This document shows positions 30,239 through 39,003 of a stretch of 39,128 bases of DNA, one piece after another. Position 1 is the first letter of the stretch. Every line of letters begins with the position of its first letter. The DNA is from Clostridia bacterium (GTDB lineage: Bacteria; Bacillota; Clostridia; Oscillospirales; Acutalibacteraceae). Location of the stretch: contig JAFQIG010000045.1 of NCBI GenBank assembly GCA_017397655.1, positions 1 to 39,128 of the forward strand, read 5' to 3'. Made by a program: the position numbers and the translations under genes. The notes under the pieces were generated by a model, which was not told where the DNA came from, ran no database searches, and was given only the letters and a program-made list of their open reading frames with translations.

Positions 30239-30949
30239 ATGATTCCTAAAATTATTCATTACTGCTGGTTCGGCAAGGGCGAAAAGCCGAAGCTCGTTAC
30301 TAAGTGTATCGAATCGTGGAAAAAGTATCTTGTCGGATACACCTTTGTCGAATGGAATGAGAGCAACTTTGACATCGGGTCAAACAGATTTGTAAAGGAA
30401 GCGTACGAGCATCGCAACTTTGCATTTGTCAGCGACTATGTCAGAGCAAAAGCTCTTTACTCACAGGGCGGAATATACCTTGATACCGATGTCGAGGTGC
30501 TTAAAGGCTTTGATTCCTTTCTTGATCACGACTTTTTTGCGGGCTTCGAGGAAAAGGATTTTGTCGGTACGTGCGTAATGGGATCGGCACCGTCACATCC
30601 TCTTCTGGAGGAGTACATAAAGCACTATGACAGCAGCAGCTATGTCAACGATGACGGAACATTCTACACCGATACCAACGTGTTGCTTCTCACACGTCTT
30701 TTTGAAGAAAAAGGCTTCGTTCGTGACGGAAAATTCCAGGAAAAGGACGGCATTGCCGTATATCCCCGTACGTGGTTCAGCCCGTACGATTACATCAACA
30801 GCATAAGCTATATTACCGATGACAGTCACGCCATACACCACTTTGCACGGCTGTGGCTTCCGAAGCGTGTCAGAATTAAATCTGCCGTCAAGCGTGCCGT
30901 TGTACGCATCATCGGCGGAGAAACTCTCAAAAAGCTTCTTAAAAGGTGA
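30239..30949 (+). CDS. glycosyltransferase, GT32/Gly_transf_sug type
   Basis: 236 residues. IPKIIHYCWFGKGEKPK at the start and SDYVRAKALYSQGGIYLDTD then VEVLKGF are the classic sugar-binding DXD motif (D-T-D). A late HAIHHFARLW is also typical. ATG at 30239 follows GAGGAGTGAAA. Related to capsular sugar transferases; donor unknown. Confidence 0.92.
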   Translation: MIPKIIHYCWFGKGEKPKLVTKCIESWKKYLVGYTFVEWNESNFDIGSNRFVKEAYEHRNFAFVSDYVRAKALYSQGGIYLDTDVEVLKGFDSFLDHDFFAGFEEKDFVGTCVMGSAPSHPLLEEYIKHYDSSSYVNDDGTFYTDTNVLLLTRLFEEKGFVRDGKFQEKDGIAVYPRTWFSPYDYINSISYITDDSHAIHHFARLWLPKRVRIKSAVKRAVVRIIGGETLKKLLKR

Positions 30950-30954
30950 ATCGG

Positions 30955-32157
30955 ATGAAAAAGCAGATACTGATAACCGCCTGCAGTCTGGAGGTCGGAG
31001 GAATTGAAAGAAGCCTTGTCGGACTTCTCAATGCGTTTGACTATGAGAAGTATGATGTCGATGTGCTTCTTTTTTCGCAAAAGGGCGAATTTTTACCGCT
31101 GGTAACGGGCGGATGTAATTTCCTGCCCGAAATACCTCAGTGTGCGACGTTGCTTGAGGGAATAAAAACAACGTTGCTGAAAGGTCATGTTTTGCTGGCA
31201 CTTTCACGAATATTATCAAAGGTCGCCATGACCGTTAAATACAGAAAAAGCGAATACAATTACGATGCAAAGGTTTTTGCATATCTTCAGAGCAACTGGG
31301 ATAAAAGTGTGCATCTTATGCCAAAACTTAAAAAACAGTACGATGCGTGTCTTTCGTTTATGTGGCCGCACCACTTTGCCGCATTTAATGTAGAGGCAAA
31401 AAAGAAAATTGCGTGGATACATACAGACTATACAAAGGCGGCTCTGGATAATAAAAAGGACGAAAAAATCTGGGATATGTTTCATCACATAGCCGCAGTA
31501 TCCGACGAGTGCGGTAAGGTTTTTTGCAAGCTTTATCCGTCACTTTCGGAAAAAGTAGTAACGGTCGAGAATATTCTTGACAGCTCGTTTGTACGTTCGC
31601 AGGCAGAAGAGTTTGTTCCCGAAAGTATGACGGATGACTGTATAAAGATTCTGACAGTCGGCAGAATGTGCTATCCCAAGGCGTTTGACAGAATTGTCGA
31701 TATCTGTGCAATTCTGAAGGAAAAAGAAATCCCGTTCAGGTGGTATGCGCTCGGATACGGAACAGACGAAGAAGCCGTTAAAAGAAAAGCAGAGGAAAAA
31801 GGCGTAACTGACAGAATGATTTTTCTCGGCAAGCAGATAAATCCTTATCCGTTTATGAAAACGTGCGATATTTACGCACAGCCGTCACGGTATGAGGGTA
31901 AGGCTGTCACCGTGCGTGAGGCACAGATGCTTTGCCGTCCCGTGCTGATAACCGATTTTGCAACGGCAAGGGGACAGGTCAGGGAAGGCTTTGATGCCCT
32001 GATAGTACCGCAGAGTGAGCAGTCCGTTGCCGAAGCGGTCGAAAGACTGATAAACGACAAAAACGAAAGAGACAGACTGTCAGAAAACTGCCGTAAGAGC
32101 GACTATTCCAATACAAGTGAAGTTATTAAGATATATTCTCTTATCGGGGAGGAATAA
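30955..32157 (+). CDS. glycosyltransferase family 4 (paralogue 1)
   Basis: 400 residues. LITACSLEVGGIERSLVGLL at the start, IAWIHTDYTKAALDN in the middle, and a C-terminal site QPSRYEGKAVTVREAQMLCR then PVLITDFATARGQ. The ATG at 30955 follows AAAAGGTG; a GTG at 30946 overlaps the previous stop and is less likely. Shares its layout with the genes at 35306 and 37636 (HTDY/HSDY, PSRFEGKS, TDFxTVxxQ), so the three appear to be paralogues. Confidence 0.92.
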   Translation: MKKQILITACSLEVGGIERSLVGLLNAFDYEKYDVDVLLFSQKGEFLPLVTGGCNFLPEIPQCATLLEGIKTTLLKGHVLLALSRILSKVAMTVKYRKSEYNYDAKVFAYLQSNWDKSVHLMPKLKKQYDACLSFMWPHHFAAFNVEAKKKIAWIHTDYTKAALDNKKDEKIWDMFHHIAAVSDECGKVFCKLYPSLSEKVVTVENILDSSFVRSQAEEFVPESMTDDCIKILTVGRMCYPKAFDRIVDICAILKEKEIPFRWYALGYGTDEEAVKRKAEEKGVTDRMIFLGKQINPYPFMKTCDIYAQPSRYEGKAVTVREAQMLCRPVLITDFATARGQVREGFDALIVPQSEQSVAEAVERLINDKNERDRLSENCRKSDYSNTSEVIKIYSLIGEE

Positions 32158-32159
32158 CG

Positions 32160-32747
32160 GTGAGGTTTTGTACAAAGCAGGAAATGAACGAGTATATAAA
32201 GGGCGATCTTTACCGTTATTGCGGTAAGACGGACAAGCGCTCACTTCGCAGGATCAGGCGATCATCGCTCGGATTCAGATTTACATACTATATGAGAAAA
32301 TGTTCATATGCACGTTATCACAAAATTTACAGATATACGCTGTTCCCGATTTACAAGACACTCAAGGACAGAACGGGAATAAAGCTCGGTGCCGAGATTT
32401 CCGATCTTGCCACAGTCGGCAAGGGACTTCACATAGCGCACTTCGGGCAGATAATAATTCATTCCGATGCGGTATTGGGAGATAATGTTTCTTTGTCACA
32501 GGGCGTAACCGTCGGTCAGACACTCAAGGACGGAAAAAGCTTTGTGCCGACAGTCGGCAACCGTGTTTATCTGGCACCGGGAGCAAAGGTTATCGGTGGC
32601 ATAAGTGTCGGTAATAATGTAGCAGTCGGAGCCAATGCCGTAGTAACGCACTCTTTGCCCGACAATGCGGTAGCGGCAGGCGTGCCTGCAAAAATTCTCA
32701 GCATGAACGGTGCGGGCGATTACATAATCAATCCTTTTGAGGAGTAG
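32160..32747 (+). CDS. hexapeptide acyltransferase, serine-acetyltransferase type (paralogue 1)
   Basis: 195 residues. Left-handed beta-helix with hexad repeats (GLHIAHFGQIIIHSDAVLGD, VPTVGNRVYLAPGAKVIGGI, VAVGANAVVTHSLPDNAVAA). Likely O- or N-acetylates a sugar or adds an acyl group to the polymer; it lacks the long N-terminal domain of CysE, and the first part (MNEYIKGDLYRYCGK) matches the gene at 34706. GTG at 32160 follows GGGGAGGA. Confidence 0.88.
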   Translation: MRFCTKQEMNEYIKGDLYRYCGKTDKRSLRRIRRSSLGFRFTYYMRKCSYARYHKIYRYTLFPIYKTLKDRTGIKLGAEISDLATVGKGLHIAHFGQIIIHSDAVLGDNVSLSQGVTVGQTLKDGKSFVPTVGNRVYLAPGAKVIGGISVGNNVAVGANAVVTHSLPDNAVAAGVPAKILSMNGAGDYIINPFEE

Positions 32748-32751
32748 AAAG

Positions 32752-33795
32752 ATGTCTGTAAAAGTTTCTGTCATAATACCTGTTTACAATGCCGGTGAAT
32801 ATCTTGCACCGTGCCTTGATTCCGTGCTGGCACAGACGGTGTCGGACTGCATGGAGATAATTCTTGTTGATGACGGTTCAACGGACAGCTCGGGCAGAGT
32901 CTGTGACGAATATGCCGCAAGGTATGATAACATACGTGTTTTTCACGGTGAGAATTCAGGAGTCAGCAAGGCAAGAAACAAAGGCATAGAAAACGCATCG
33001 GGAGAGTTCTTGGGATTTGTCGATGCCGATGATCTTATCGAACCGCAGATGTACGAAAAGCTTTATAATACGGCAACAAAAACAGGTGCGGATATTGCCT
33101 TTTGCGGCATACGTCATCCGTATCCCGACAAAGAGGTGGTTATTGAATATCCGTTTGAGACGGAAGTTTTGCTCGGTAAAGAAAAGATAAGAACCGATAT
33201 AGCGGATTTTCTGATAAATGATGCATCACTCAATTCGCTTTGCAACAAGCTTTTCAAGCGTGAAAAAATAAAGGATCTTCGTCTGACAGTCGGCAGAAAG
33301 TACGGCGAGGACAGAGAATTTTTTATAAAAGCTCTTATTGAATCCGACGGAGTATGCAGTGTACCGTTTACGGGATATTATTACAGATACGTTGAAACGA
33401 GTGCCGTACAGAAGCCGAGATTTGACTACGGCATACGCATATCACAACAGTACGAAAGCGACCTTGAGCTTTTTTCAAAGCTCGGAATTGACAGCGAAAG
33501 CTTCAGGGACAAGAGTGCTTCGTTTTTCGCATCAAGCGTGATCGGAGCATTAAGCTTTGCCGATGCAAAGTTTACGGGTAAAAACCGAAAAGCTGTAATG
33601 AAAAGCATCATTGATGACGAGGCACTGCAGAATATGCTTACGGCAATGTGGGATAAAATCCTTGAAAGACAGTCGAGCTTCGGCATAATGATACTGACAG
33701 GAATGCGCAAAAGAAGTATTGCTTCGATAAGAGGAACACTTAAAGCGATGCGGATAAAGGTTGCACTTATAAATATATTGAGGGGGACAAAGTGA
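32752..33795 (+). CDS. glycosyltransferase family 2
   Basis: 347 residues. VSVIIPVYNAGEYLAPCLDS, ILVDDGSTDSSGRVCDE, NSGVSKARNKGIENASGEFL then GFVDADDLIEPQMYEKL (D-A-D-D metal motif). The long C-terminus is of the kind seen in capsule-type GT2 enzymes. ATG at 32752 follows GAGGAGTAGAAAG. Ends in TGATG overlapping the next gene. Confidence 0.92.
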   Translation: MSVKVSVIIPVYNAGEYLAPCLDSVLAQTVSDCMEIILVDDGSTDSSGRVCDEYAARYDNIRVFHGENSGVSKARNKGIENASGEFLGFVDADDLIEPQMYEKLYNTATKTGADIAFCGIRHPYPDKEVVIEYPFETEVLLGKEKIRTDIADFLINDASLNSLCNKLFKREKIKDLRLTVGRKYGEDREFFIKALIESDGVCSVPFTGYYYRYVETSAVQKPRFDYGIRISQQYESDLELFSKLGIDSESFRDKSASFFASSVIGALSFADAKFTGKNRKAVMKSIIDDEALQNMLTAMWDKILERQSSFGIMILTGMRKRSIASIRGTLKAMRIKVALINILRGTK

Positions 33796-34709
33796 TGAGC
33801 GATTTAAGATTTACGGTATTCACGCCGGTATACAATCGCAGACACACCATTCACAGAGTTTTTGACAGTCTTATGCGTCAGAGTACAAAAGACTTTGAGT
33901 GGCTTGTCATTGATGACGGTTCAACGGACAACATAAAGCCCCTTATTGACGAGTACGCAGAAAAAGCTGATTTCAAGGTAAGATATTATTACAAGGAAAA
34001 CGGCGGTAAGCACACGGCAACAAATATGGCATATACGCTGATGGAGACCGAGTATTTTACCATCCTTGATTCCGACGATGCGTTTACCGATGATGCAGTT
34101 GAAAAGATGCTTGCAGCGTGGGATGCCATTCCCGAAGGTGACAGAGCTTTGTATTGGTCGGTAGTCGGACATTGTATCAATTCCGAAACACGTGAGCTTA
34201 TCGGTGAGCTGTTCCCCGACGGAATAAATGAATTTGACGATGTAAGAAAAAGTGCTTCGATAAAAGGCGATAAAACAGCGGCACTGCGTACCGACGTTAT
34301 GAAAAAATTTCCGTATCCCGAACCCGAGGGAACAAATTTTGTTACGGAAAGTGTCGTTTACAATAAAATCGAAAAAGAGTACAAGCAGTATTATTTCAAC
34401 GATATTTTAAAGATAGTCTATTACGAACCCGATTCGCTGACGATTGCATGGTACAGAGATCATGTCAAGGAAGGATATGTATCCAACTTTGTATGGAAGC
34501 AGTCGATCATCAACGATGTCGGAATAAAGAGCATAAAGGATTATTTTATCCTGTTCCAATACACTTTTTACGGTGTGATGAGCAATAAAAAGCTCGGTGA
34601 AATAACATCGGGTATCAATAAAGGCTTTTACAGATTCATCTGTACACTTCTGTACGTTCCCGCAAAGGCGATCAGGGCGTTCCGCAGTAAAAGAGGAGTG
34701 AATGAATGA
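33795..34709 (+). CDS. glycosyltransferase family 2 (paralogue of 28210)
   Basis: 304 residues. FTVFTPVYNRRHTIHRVFDS, WLVIDDGSTDNIKPL and ILDSDDAFTDDAVEKML (D-S-D-D). The pattern and the following WSVVGHC... segment match the gene at 28210 (FTPTYNR, WLIVDDGSTDN, DSDDYMPDDAVEK). The ATG overlaps the previous stop (TGATG); AGGGGG lies eight bases upstream. A GTG at 33792 is also possible. Confidence 0.92.
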   Translation: MSDLRFTVFTPVYNRRHTIHRVFDSLMRQSTKDFEWLVIDDGSTDNIKPLIDEYAEKADFKVRYYYKENGGKHTATNMAYTLMETEYFTILDSDDAFTDDAVEKMLAAWDAIPEGDRALYWSVVGHCINSETRELIGELFPDGINEFDDVRKSASIKGDKTAALRTDVMKKFPYPEPEGTNFVTESVVYNKIEKEYKQYYFNDILKIVYYEPDSLTIAWYRDHVKEGYVSNFVWKQSIINDVGIKSIKDYFILFQYTFYGVMSNKKLGEITSGINKGFYRFICTLLYVPAKAIRAFRSKRGVNE

Positions 34710-35299
34710 TGAGAGAGCTTCGCACAAAAGAGGATTTCGACTATTATGTAAAAGCCGATCTGTACCGTTACGGCGGTGATACTTCAAAAGAGGCGTTCAG
34801 AAAAGCTTTTAAGCATATACCGGGCTTTAAGTTTTGTTACTATATGCGCAAGTGTGCATATCTGTCAAAAGCACCCGTATATACAAGACCGCTTTTTTAT
34901 ATAGCGAACGCAAAGTATAACAGGCTTAAATTCAGATTCGGGTTTGATATTGAATATTCAACGGCAATAGGACCGGGACTTCACATCAGTCATTGGGGCG
35001 GAATCGTAATAAATCCCAAAGCTGTTATCGGTAAAAACTGTAATATCTCGCACCAGATTACCGTCGGAATGGACAGCAAAGAGGGCGAGGATTCCGTACC
35101 GACAATAGGCGACAATGTTTACATAGCACCGGGAAGCAAGATTTTCGGCAGAATCTCTGTAGGAAGCGACAGTGCCGTCGGAGCCAACAGCGTTGTGACA
35201 AGGGATGTGCCGTGCTCTGTTACGGTAGCGGGATCACCTGCTGCGACAGTATCCGAAAATGACTCATCGGGATACGTCAAAAATAAATTCTTGGAGTGA
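34706..35299 (+). CDS. hexapeptide acyltransferase, serine-acetyltransferase type (paralogue 2)
   Basis: 197 residues. The N-terminus (RTKEDFDYYVKADLYRYGGD) and the beta-helix (GPGLHISHWGGIVINPKAVI, PTIGDNVYIAPGSKIFGRIS, AVGANSVVTRDVPCSVTVAG) match the gene at 32160. The two are clear paralogues. ATG at 34706 overlaps the previous stop by four bases (ATGA); a second ATG follows at 34709. Likely acetylates a sugar in the same polymer. Confidence 0.88.
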   Translation: MMRELRTKEDFDYYVKADLYRYGGDTSKEAFRKAFKHIPGFKFCYYMRKCAYLSKAPVYTRPLFYIANAKYNRLKFRFGFDIEYSTAIGPGLHISHWGGIVINPKAVIGKNCNISHQITVGMDSKEGEDSVPTIGDNVYIAPGSKIFGRISVGSDSAVGANSVVTRDVPCSVTVAGSPAATVSENDSSGYVKNKFLE

Positions 35300-35305
35300 A
35301 ATCCT

Positions 35306-36493
35306 TTGAAAAAGAGTTTGCTTTTTGTTTTGCCGTCACTCAGAAGCGGCGGTGCGGAAAAAAGTCTTGTAATGTTACTGACTCTTATTGACTACAGCGA
35401 GTATGATGTTGACCTGTTTCTTTTTCGCAGGGAAGGATTGTTCTTGCCGCTTGTACCTGAATGTGTAAACATAACGGATGCAGGCGATGACTATCTGATG
35501 TTTGACGGCAGTGCATCGGGAGCGATTCTGAATTTTCTTAAAAGGGGAAAGCTTTTATCGGCAATTGACAGAGTGATGTATGCAAAGGCTCAGAGCTTGT
35601 CCGAGGAAGATAAAGTGTCGGCATCGTGGAAGTATCTGTCAAAGGTGTTGCCGAAAAGAGGTAAAGAGTACGATGCGGTAATCGGATACCTTGAGGGTAC
35701 GGCAACGTACTATGCAATGGAATGTGTCAGAGCAAAAAAACGGATTGCCTTTTTGCATACCGACTATGACAGAATAGCGTTTCAGAAAAAGACTGATGAG
35801 GTATACTATAAAAAAGCAGATCTGCTCGTAGGCGTATCGGAATCGTGTACCGAAAAGGCACTCGGGTATTTTCCGTTTCTCAAGGGAAAAACAGCCACGC
35901 TATACAATATAATATCACCTGCGATCATCAGAAAGATGTCACGTGAGGAATGTGATTTTGAAAGCGGTGACAGCACCGTTATACTGACAGTCGGCAGGAT
36001 GTCCCCGCCAAAGGGCATCGACACGGCAGTATCGGCATGTGCGATACTTCGTCGCAAGGGATACAATATCAGATGGTATCACATCGGTGTAGGCGAGCTT
36101 TATGAAGAGATTAAAAATCAGATAAAAGATCTGTCTTTACAGAATGATTTTATACTGCTCAAAGAGCAGAGTAATCCGTACAGATTTATGGCAGGGTGTG
36201 ACATTTACGTTCAGCCGTCACGCTTTGAGGGCAAGTCTATAGCAATCGACGAAGCAAAGGCACTTTGCAAGCCGATAGTCGTAACGGATTTTGATACCGT
36301 GTTTGATCAGATAACGGATTCACTCAACGGCATAATCACGCAAAAGGATCCCGAAAGCGTTGCACAGGGTGTCGAAAGACTTCTGAATGATGAATCACTC
36401 AGAAACACACTTTCAGAAAATCTTAAAAACGAAAAGGTCGGAAACGAAGAGGACATCAATCGCTTTTATGAGCTTTTACAGGAGAAAAAATGA
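35306..36493 (+). CDS. glycosyltransferase family 4 (paralogue 2)
   Basis: 395 residues from the TTG at 35306, after TTGGAGTGAA. LLFVLPSLRSGGAEKSLVML at the start, IAFLHTDYDRIAFQKKTDEV in the middle, and VQPSRFEGKSIAIDEAKALC with IVVTDFDTVFDQITDSLNGI at the end. Very similar in layout to the gene at 37636. The first 26 or so residues plus the middle suggest the same acceptor type. Confidence 0.92.
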   Translation: MKKSLLFVLPSLRSGGAEKSLVMLLTLIDYSEYDVDLFLFRREGLFLPLVPECVNITDAGDDYLMFDGSASGAILNFLKRGKLLSAIDRVMYAKAQSLSEEDKVSASWKYLSKVLPKRGKEYDAVIGYLEGTATYYAMECVRAKKRIAFLHTDYDRIAFQKKTDEVYYKKADLLVGVSESCTEKALGYFPFLKGKTATLYNIISPAIIRKMSREECDFESGDSTVILTVGRMSPPKGIDTAVSACAILRRKGYNIRWYHIGVGELYEEIKNQIKDLSLQNDFILLKEQSNPYRFMAGCDIYVQPSRFEGKSIAIDEAKALCKPIVVTDFDTVFDQITDSLNGIITQKDPESVAQGVERLLNDESLRNTLSENLKNEKVGNEEDINRFYELLQEKK

Positions 36494-37611
36494 TTATTCT
36501 GATTATATTATCAATCTTGGGCATAGCGTTGACAGCGGTACTTCTTATTGATGCGGTACCGTGTGTGCTTCGTTGGTATGAAAGAATCGGCATCGGCAGT
36601 CTCTCACGTGAGAGTGCAACAAAAAGCATCAGAGCCGTTGCAACAAAATGGCTTATCAGAACACCGTCAGTACCTCTTAAGGACGAGACAAGGCTTACCG
36701 TCATTGACAGAATAAAAGGCGAGTACAAAAGCGCAACGCTTCAGAGCTGGCAGAAGGCGGCACTTCTGCTCGGAGTTTACGAATCGGGTGACAGACAGAC
36801 TGCAAACAGATTTGTTGATTCTCTGTTGAATGAGAATAAAACGTTCAGAAGCTTTGTAAAAAGTCCTGATTTTGCACTGCTTGCATATGCAGTTTTGTAT
36901 GTCAGCGAGGACAAAGCATCGCTTAAGCCTGCAATGGATGAGGTATACGTATTTTTAAAAGAGCTTGCAAAGGATTCCACCGTTCCGTATAATGCGGGCA
37001 TCCCCGATATACGTTTTGTTGATACACTCGGAATGGTATGTCCGTTTCTGTATATGTATGCAAAAGCCTACAACTGCGACGAAGCGGCAGCTTTTGCGAT
37101 GAGACAGCTTGACGAATACAAAGAAAACGCATTCAATGAAAAGGTGAATCTGCCATATCATTGCATCAACATAAAGACAGGTGCACCTCTCGGCATATGC
37201 GGATGGGGCAGAGGATGCGGCTGGTACGCATTGGCGCTTTCTGAGATGCTCAGAGTCTCAAGGGACGAAAAGATTTTAAGCAGTGCCGAAGAATTTATGA
37301 ACAGTCTTATGCCGTTTATGCTTCAGAGCGGAGGTTTTTCACGCCAGCTGTTGTTTGATAAAACGGGAGAGAGCAGCGCTACCGCAATGATAGGTCATCT
37401 GTCGTCGGTTCTGTATACGGTTACGGAAAAGGTCGCCTATAAGGAATGTGCAGACCAATGCTCGGAATTTATCCGAATGTCCACAAGAAAAAACGGCAAG
37501 GTTGACTATGCACAGGGCGACACAAAGGGAATCGGATTTTATTCAAAAAAGGCGGATATAATGCCTGCGGCTCAAGGATTTTCTCTGCTTCTTATGGCAG
37601 AAACGGTATGA
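36490..37611 (+). CDS. membrane-anchored GH88/GH105-like hydrolase
   Basis: 373 residues. One membrane segment at residues about 2-24 (MIILIILSILGIALTAVLLI), then an all-helical (alpha/alpha)6 barrel: PYNAGIPDIRFVDTLGMVCP, GICGWGRGCGWYALALSEML and SSATAMIGHLSSVLYTV. The last two stretches match the family of unsaturated rhamnogalacturonyl/glucuronyl hydrolases (YteR-like), whose catalytic Asp lies in a D-x-x-G-M type helix (here VDTLGM). This group removes unsaturated uronic acids made by lyases. Its presence in a biosynthesis operon is odd. The start overlaps the previous gene by four bases. Activity is inference. Confidence 0.82.
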   Translation: MIILIILSILGIALTAVLLIDAVPCVLRWYERIGIGSLSRESATKSIRAVATKWLIRTPSVPLKDETRLTVIDRIKGEYKSATLQSWQKAALLLGVYESGDRQTANRFVDSLLNENKTFRSFVKSPDFALLAYAVLYVSEDKASLKPAMDEVYVFLKELAKDSTVPYNAGIPDIRFVDTLGMVCPFLYMYAKAYNCDEAAAFAMRQLDEYKENAFNEKVNLPYHCINIKTGAPLGICGWGRGCGWYALALSEMLRVSRDEKILSSAEEFMNSLMPFMLQSGGFSRQLLFDKTGESSATAMIGHLSSVLYTVTEKVAYKECADQCSEFIRMSTRKNGKVDYAQGDTKGIGFYSKKADIMPAAQGFSLLLMAETV

Positions 37612-37635
37612 CATCACACGAAAGGAGGCGCTGAC

Positions 37636-38823
37636 TTGAAACAAAAGCTTTTGTTTGTCAATCCCTCAATGGATTTTGGCGGTGCGGAAAAAAGTCTGCA
37701 GACGTTGCTGACTCTTATTGATTCCGACAAATACGATATTGATCTGTTTCTTCTGAGACGTGAGGGAAAGCTGATGGAGCTTGTTCCGCCGACGGTCAAC
37801 ATACTTGAATCGCCCGAAGCGGTCAAGGCGTTTTCGTTGCCTCTCATTGAATCGTGCAGATACTTTTTATCGAATAAAATGCCGATGACGGCACTCAACA
37901 GATTTCTGTTTTCAAGATCGGTCAGATCAGGTGTCAGTGACCGACAGGCAATGCAGATTTCGTGGAAATATCAGAAAAAAGCGTTTCCGCAGCTGACAAA
38001 GCAATACGATGCGGCAATAGCGTATCTTGAAGGCTCTTCGATTTATTACTGTGCAGATAAGGTAAATGCAAAAAAGAAGATTGCCTATATCCACAGCGAC
38101 TATAAAAAATTACAGATGGACAGGGATTTTGACTCACGGTACTTTGATGCATTTGACAGCATTGTTACGGTATCGGGCGAATGTGCGCAGTCGCTTTGTG
38201 AGGTTTTTCCCGAGCATAAAGAAAAGATTCGTGTAATAGAAAACATAATTTCGCCTGCATCCTTAAAAAAGCAGGCAAGCGCAGATAAGGGCTTCGTCGA
38301 TGATTTTGACGGCAAACGGATTCTCACCATGGGCAGATTGGAGGAGCCGAAGGGTATTGACATAGCACTTGAAGCGTGTGAGATACTTTCAAAGCATCAT
38401 AATATCCGCTGGTACGTGCTCGGTGAAGGCTCACAACGGGAATCGCTTACAAGGATGATACAGGAAAAAGGGCTTTCGGACAGATTTATTCTGCCCGGAG
38501 CTACAATCAATCCGTATCCGTATCTTTCCGAGTGTGATATTTACGTACAGCCGTCACGGTTTGAGGGCAAGTCAATAGCGCTGGAAGAAGCAAAAAGCTT
38601 TAAAAAACCGATCGTGACAACCGATTTTACAACGGTACGTGATCAGATAACGGATAACGTAACAGGACTTATAGCAAAAGCGTCTGCCGAGGATATAGCA
38701 GAAAAAATTGAAAAACTGCTGACCGATGAATCACTTGCAGACAGACTATCAGACAACCTGTCAGACTATACGGGTAACGAAAACGAGATTTCGGTTTTTT
38801 ACGATATAATATGTCTGAAATAA
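37636..38823 (+). CDS. glycosyltransferase family 4 (paralogue 3)
   Basis: 395 residues from the TTG at 37636, after AAAGGAGGCGCTGAC. LLFVNPSMDFGGAEKSLQTL, IAYIHSDYKKLQMDRDFDSR, VQPSRFEGKSIALEEAKSFK and IVTTDFTTVRDQITDNVTGL. Same length as and similar to the gene at 35306. It is the last gene of the run seen here; no terminator is clear before the repeat at 38883. Confidence 0.92.
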   Translation: MKQKLLFVNPSMDFGGAEKSLQTLLTLIDSDKYDIDLFLLRREGKLMELVPPTVNILESPEAVKAFSLPLIESCRYFLSNKMPMTALNRFLFSRSVRSGVSDRQAMQISWKYQKKAFPQLTKQYDAAIAYLEGSSIYYCADKVNAKKKIAYIHSDYKKLQMDRDFDSRYFDAFDSIVTVSGECAQSLCEVFPEHKEKIRVIENIISPASLKKQASADKGFVDDFDGKRILTMGRLEEPKGIDIALEACEILSKHHNIRWYVLGEGSQRESLTRMIQEKGLSDRFILPGATINPYPYLSECDIYVQPSRFEGKSIALEEAKSFKKPIVTTDFTTVRDQITDNVTGLIAKASAEDIAEKIEKLLTDESLADRLSDNLSDYTGNENEISVFYDIICLK

Positions 38824-38882
38824 AACGTATAAAAGAGCGAAAGAAATATCAGAGAAAATTTAACGGTTTTCAAAGAATGATG

Positions 38883-38990
38883 TTTCTCTCCCTCAGTCAC
38901 GGGAAAACGCCGAAAGTTGCATCGCAAAATATTCAGACTGAATAACCATCGTTTTGCACCGACCCTGCCTCCATCTGATGAGGGAGGTGG
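38883..38990. repeat. 108-bp MITE-like repeat, copy 2 (inverted)
   Basis: Reverse complement of 3406-3513 with one difference in 108 bases. It begins TTTCTCTCCCTCAGTCACGG and ends GATGAGGGAGGTGG. It lies directly between the last glycosyltransferase and the IS30-like element. Confidence 0.78.
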
Positions 38991-39003
38991 ACAGATTATC
39001 ATA

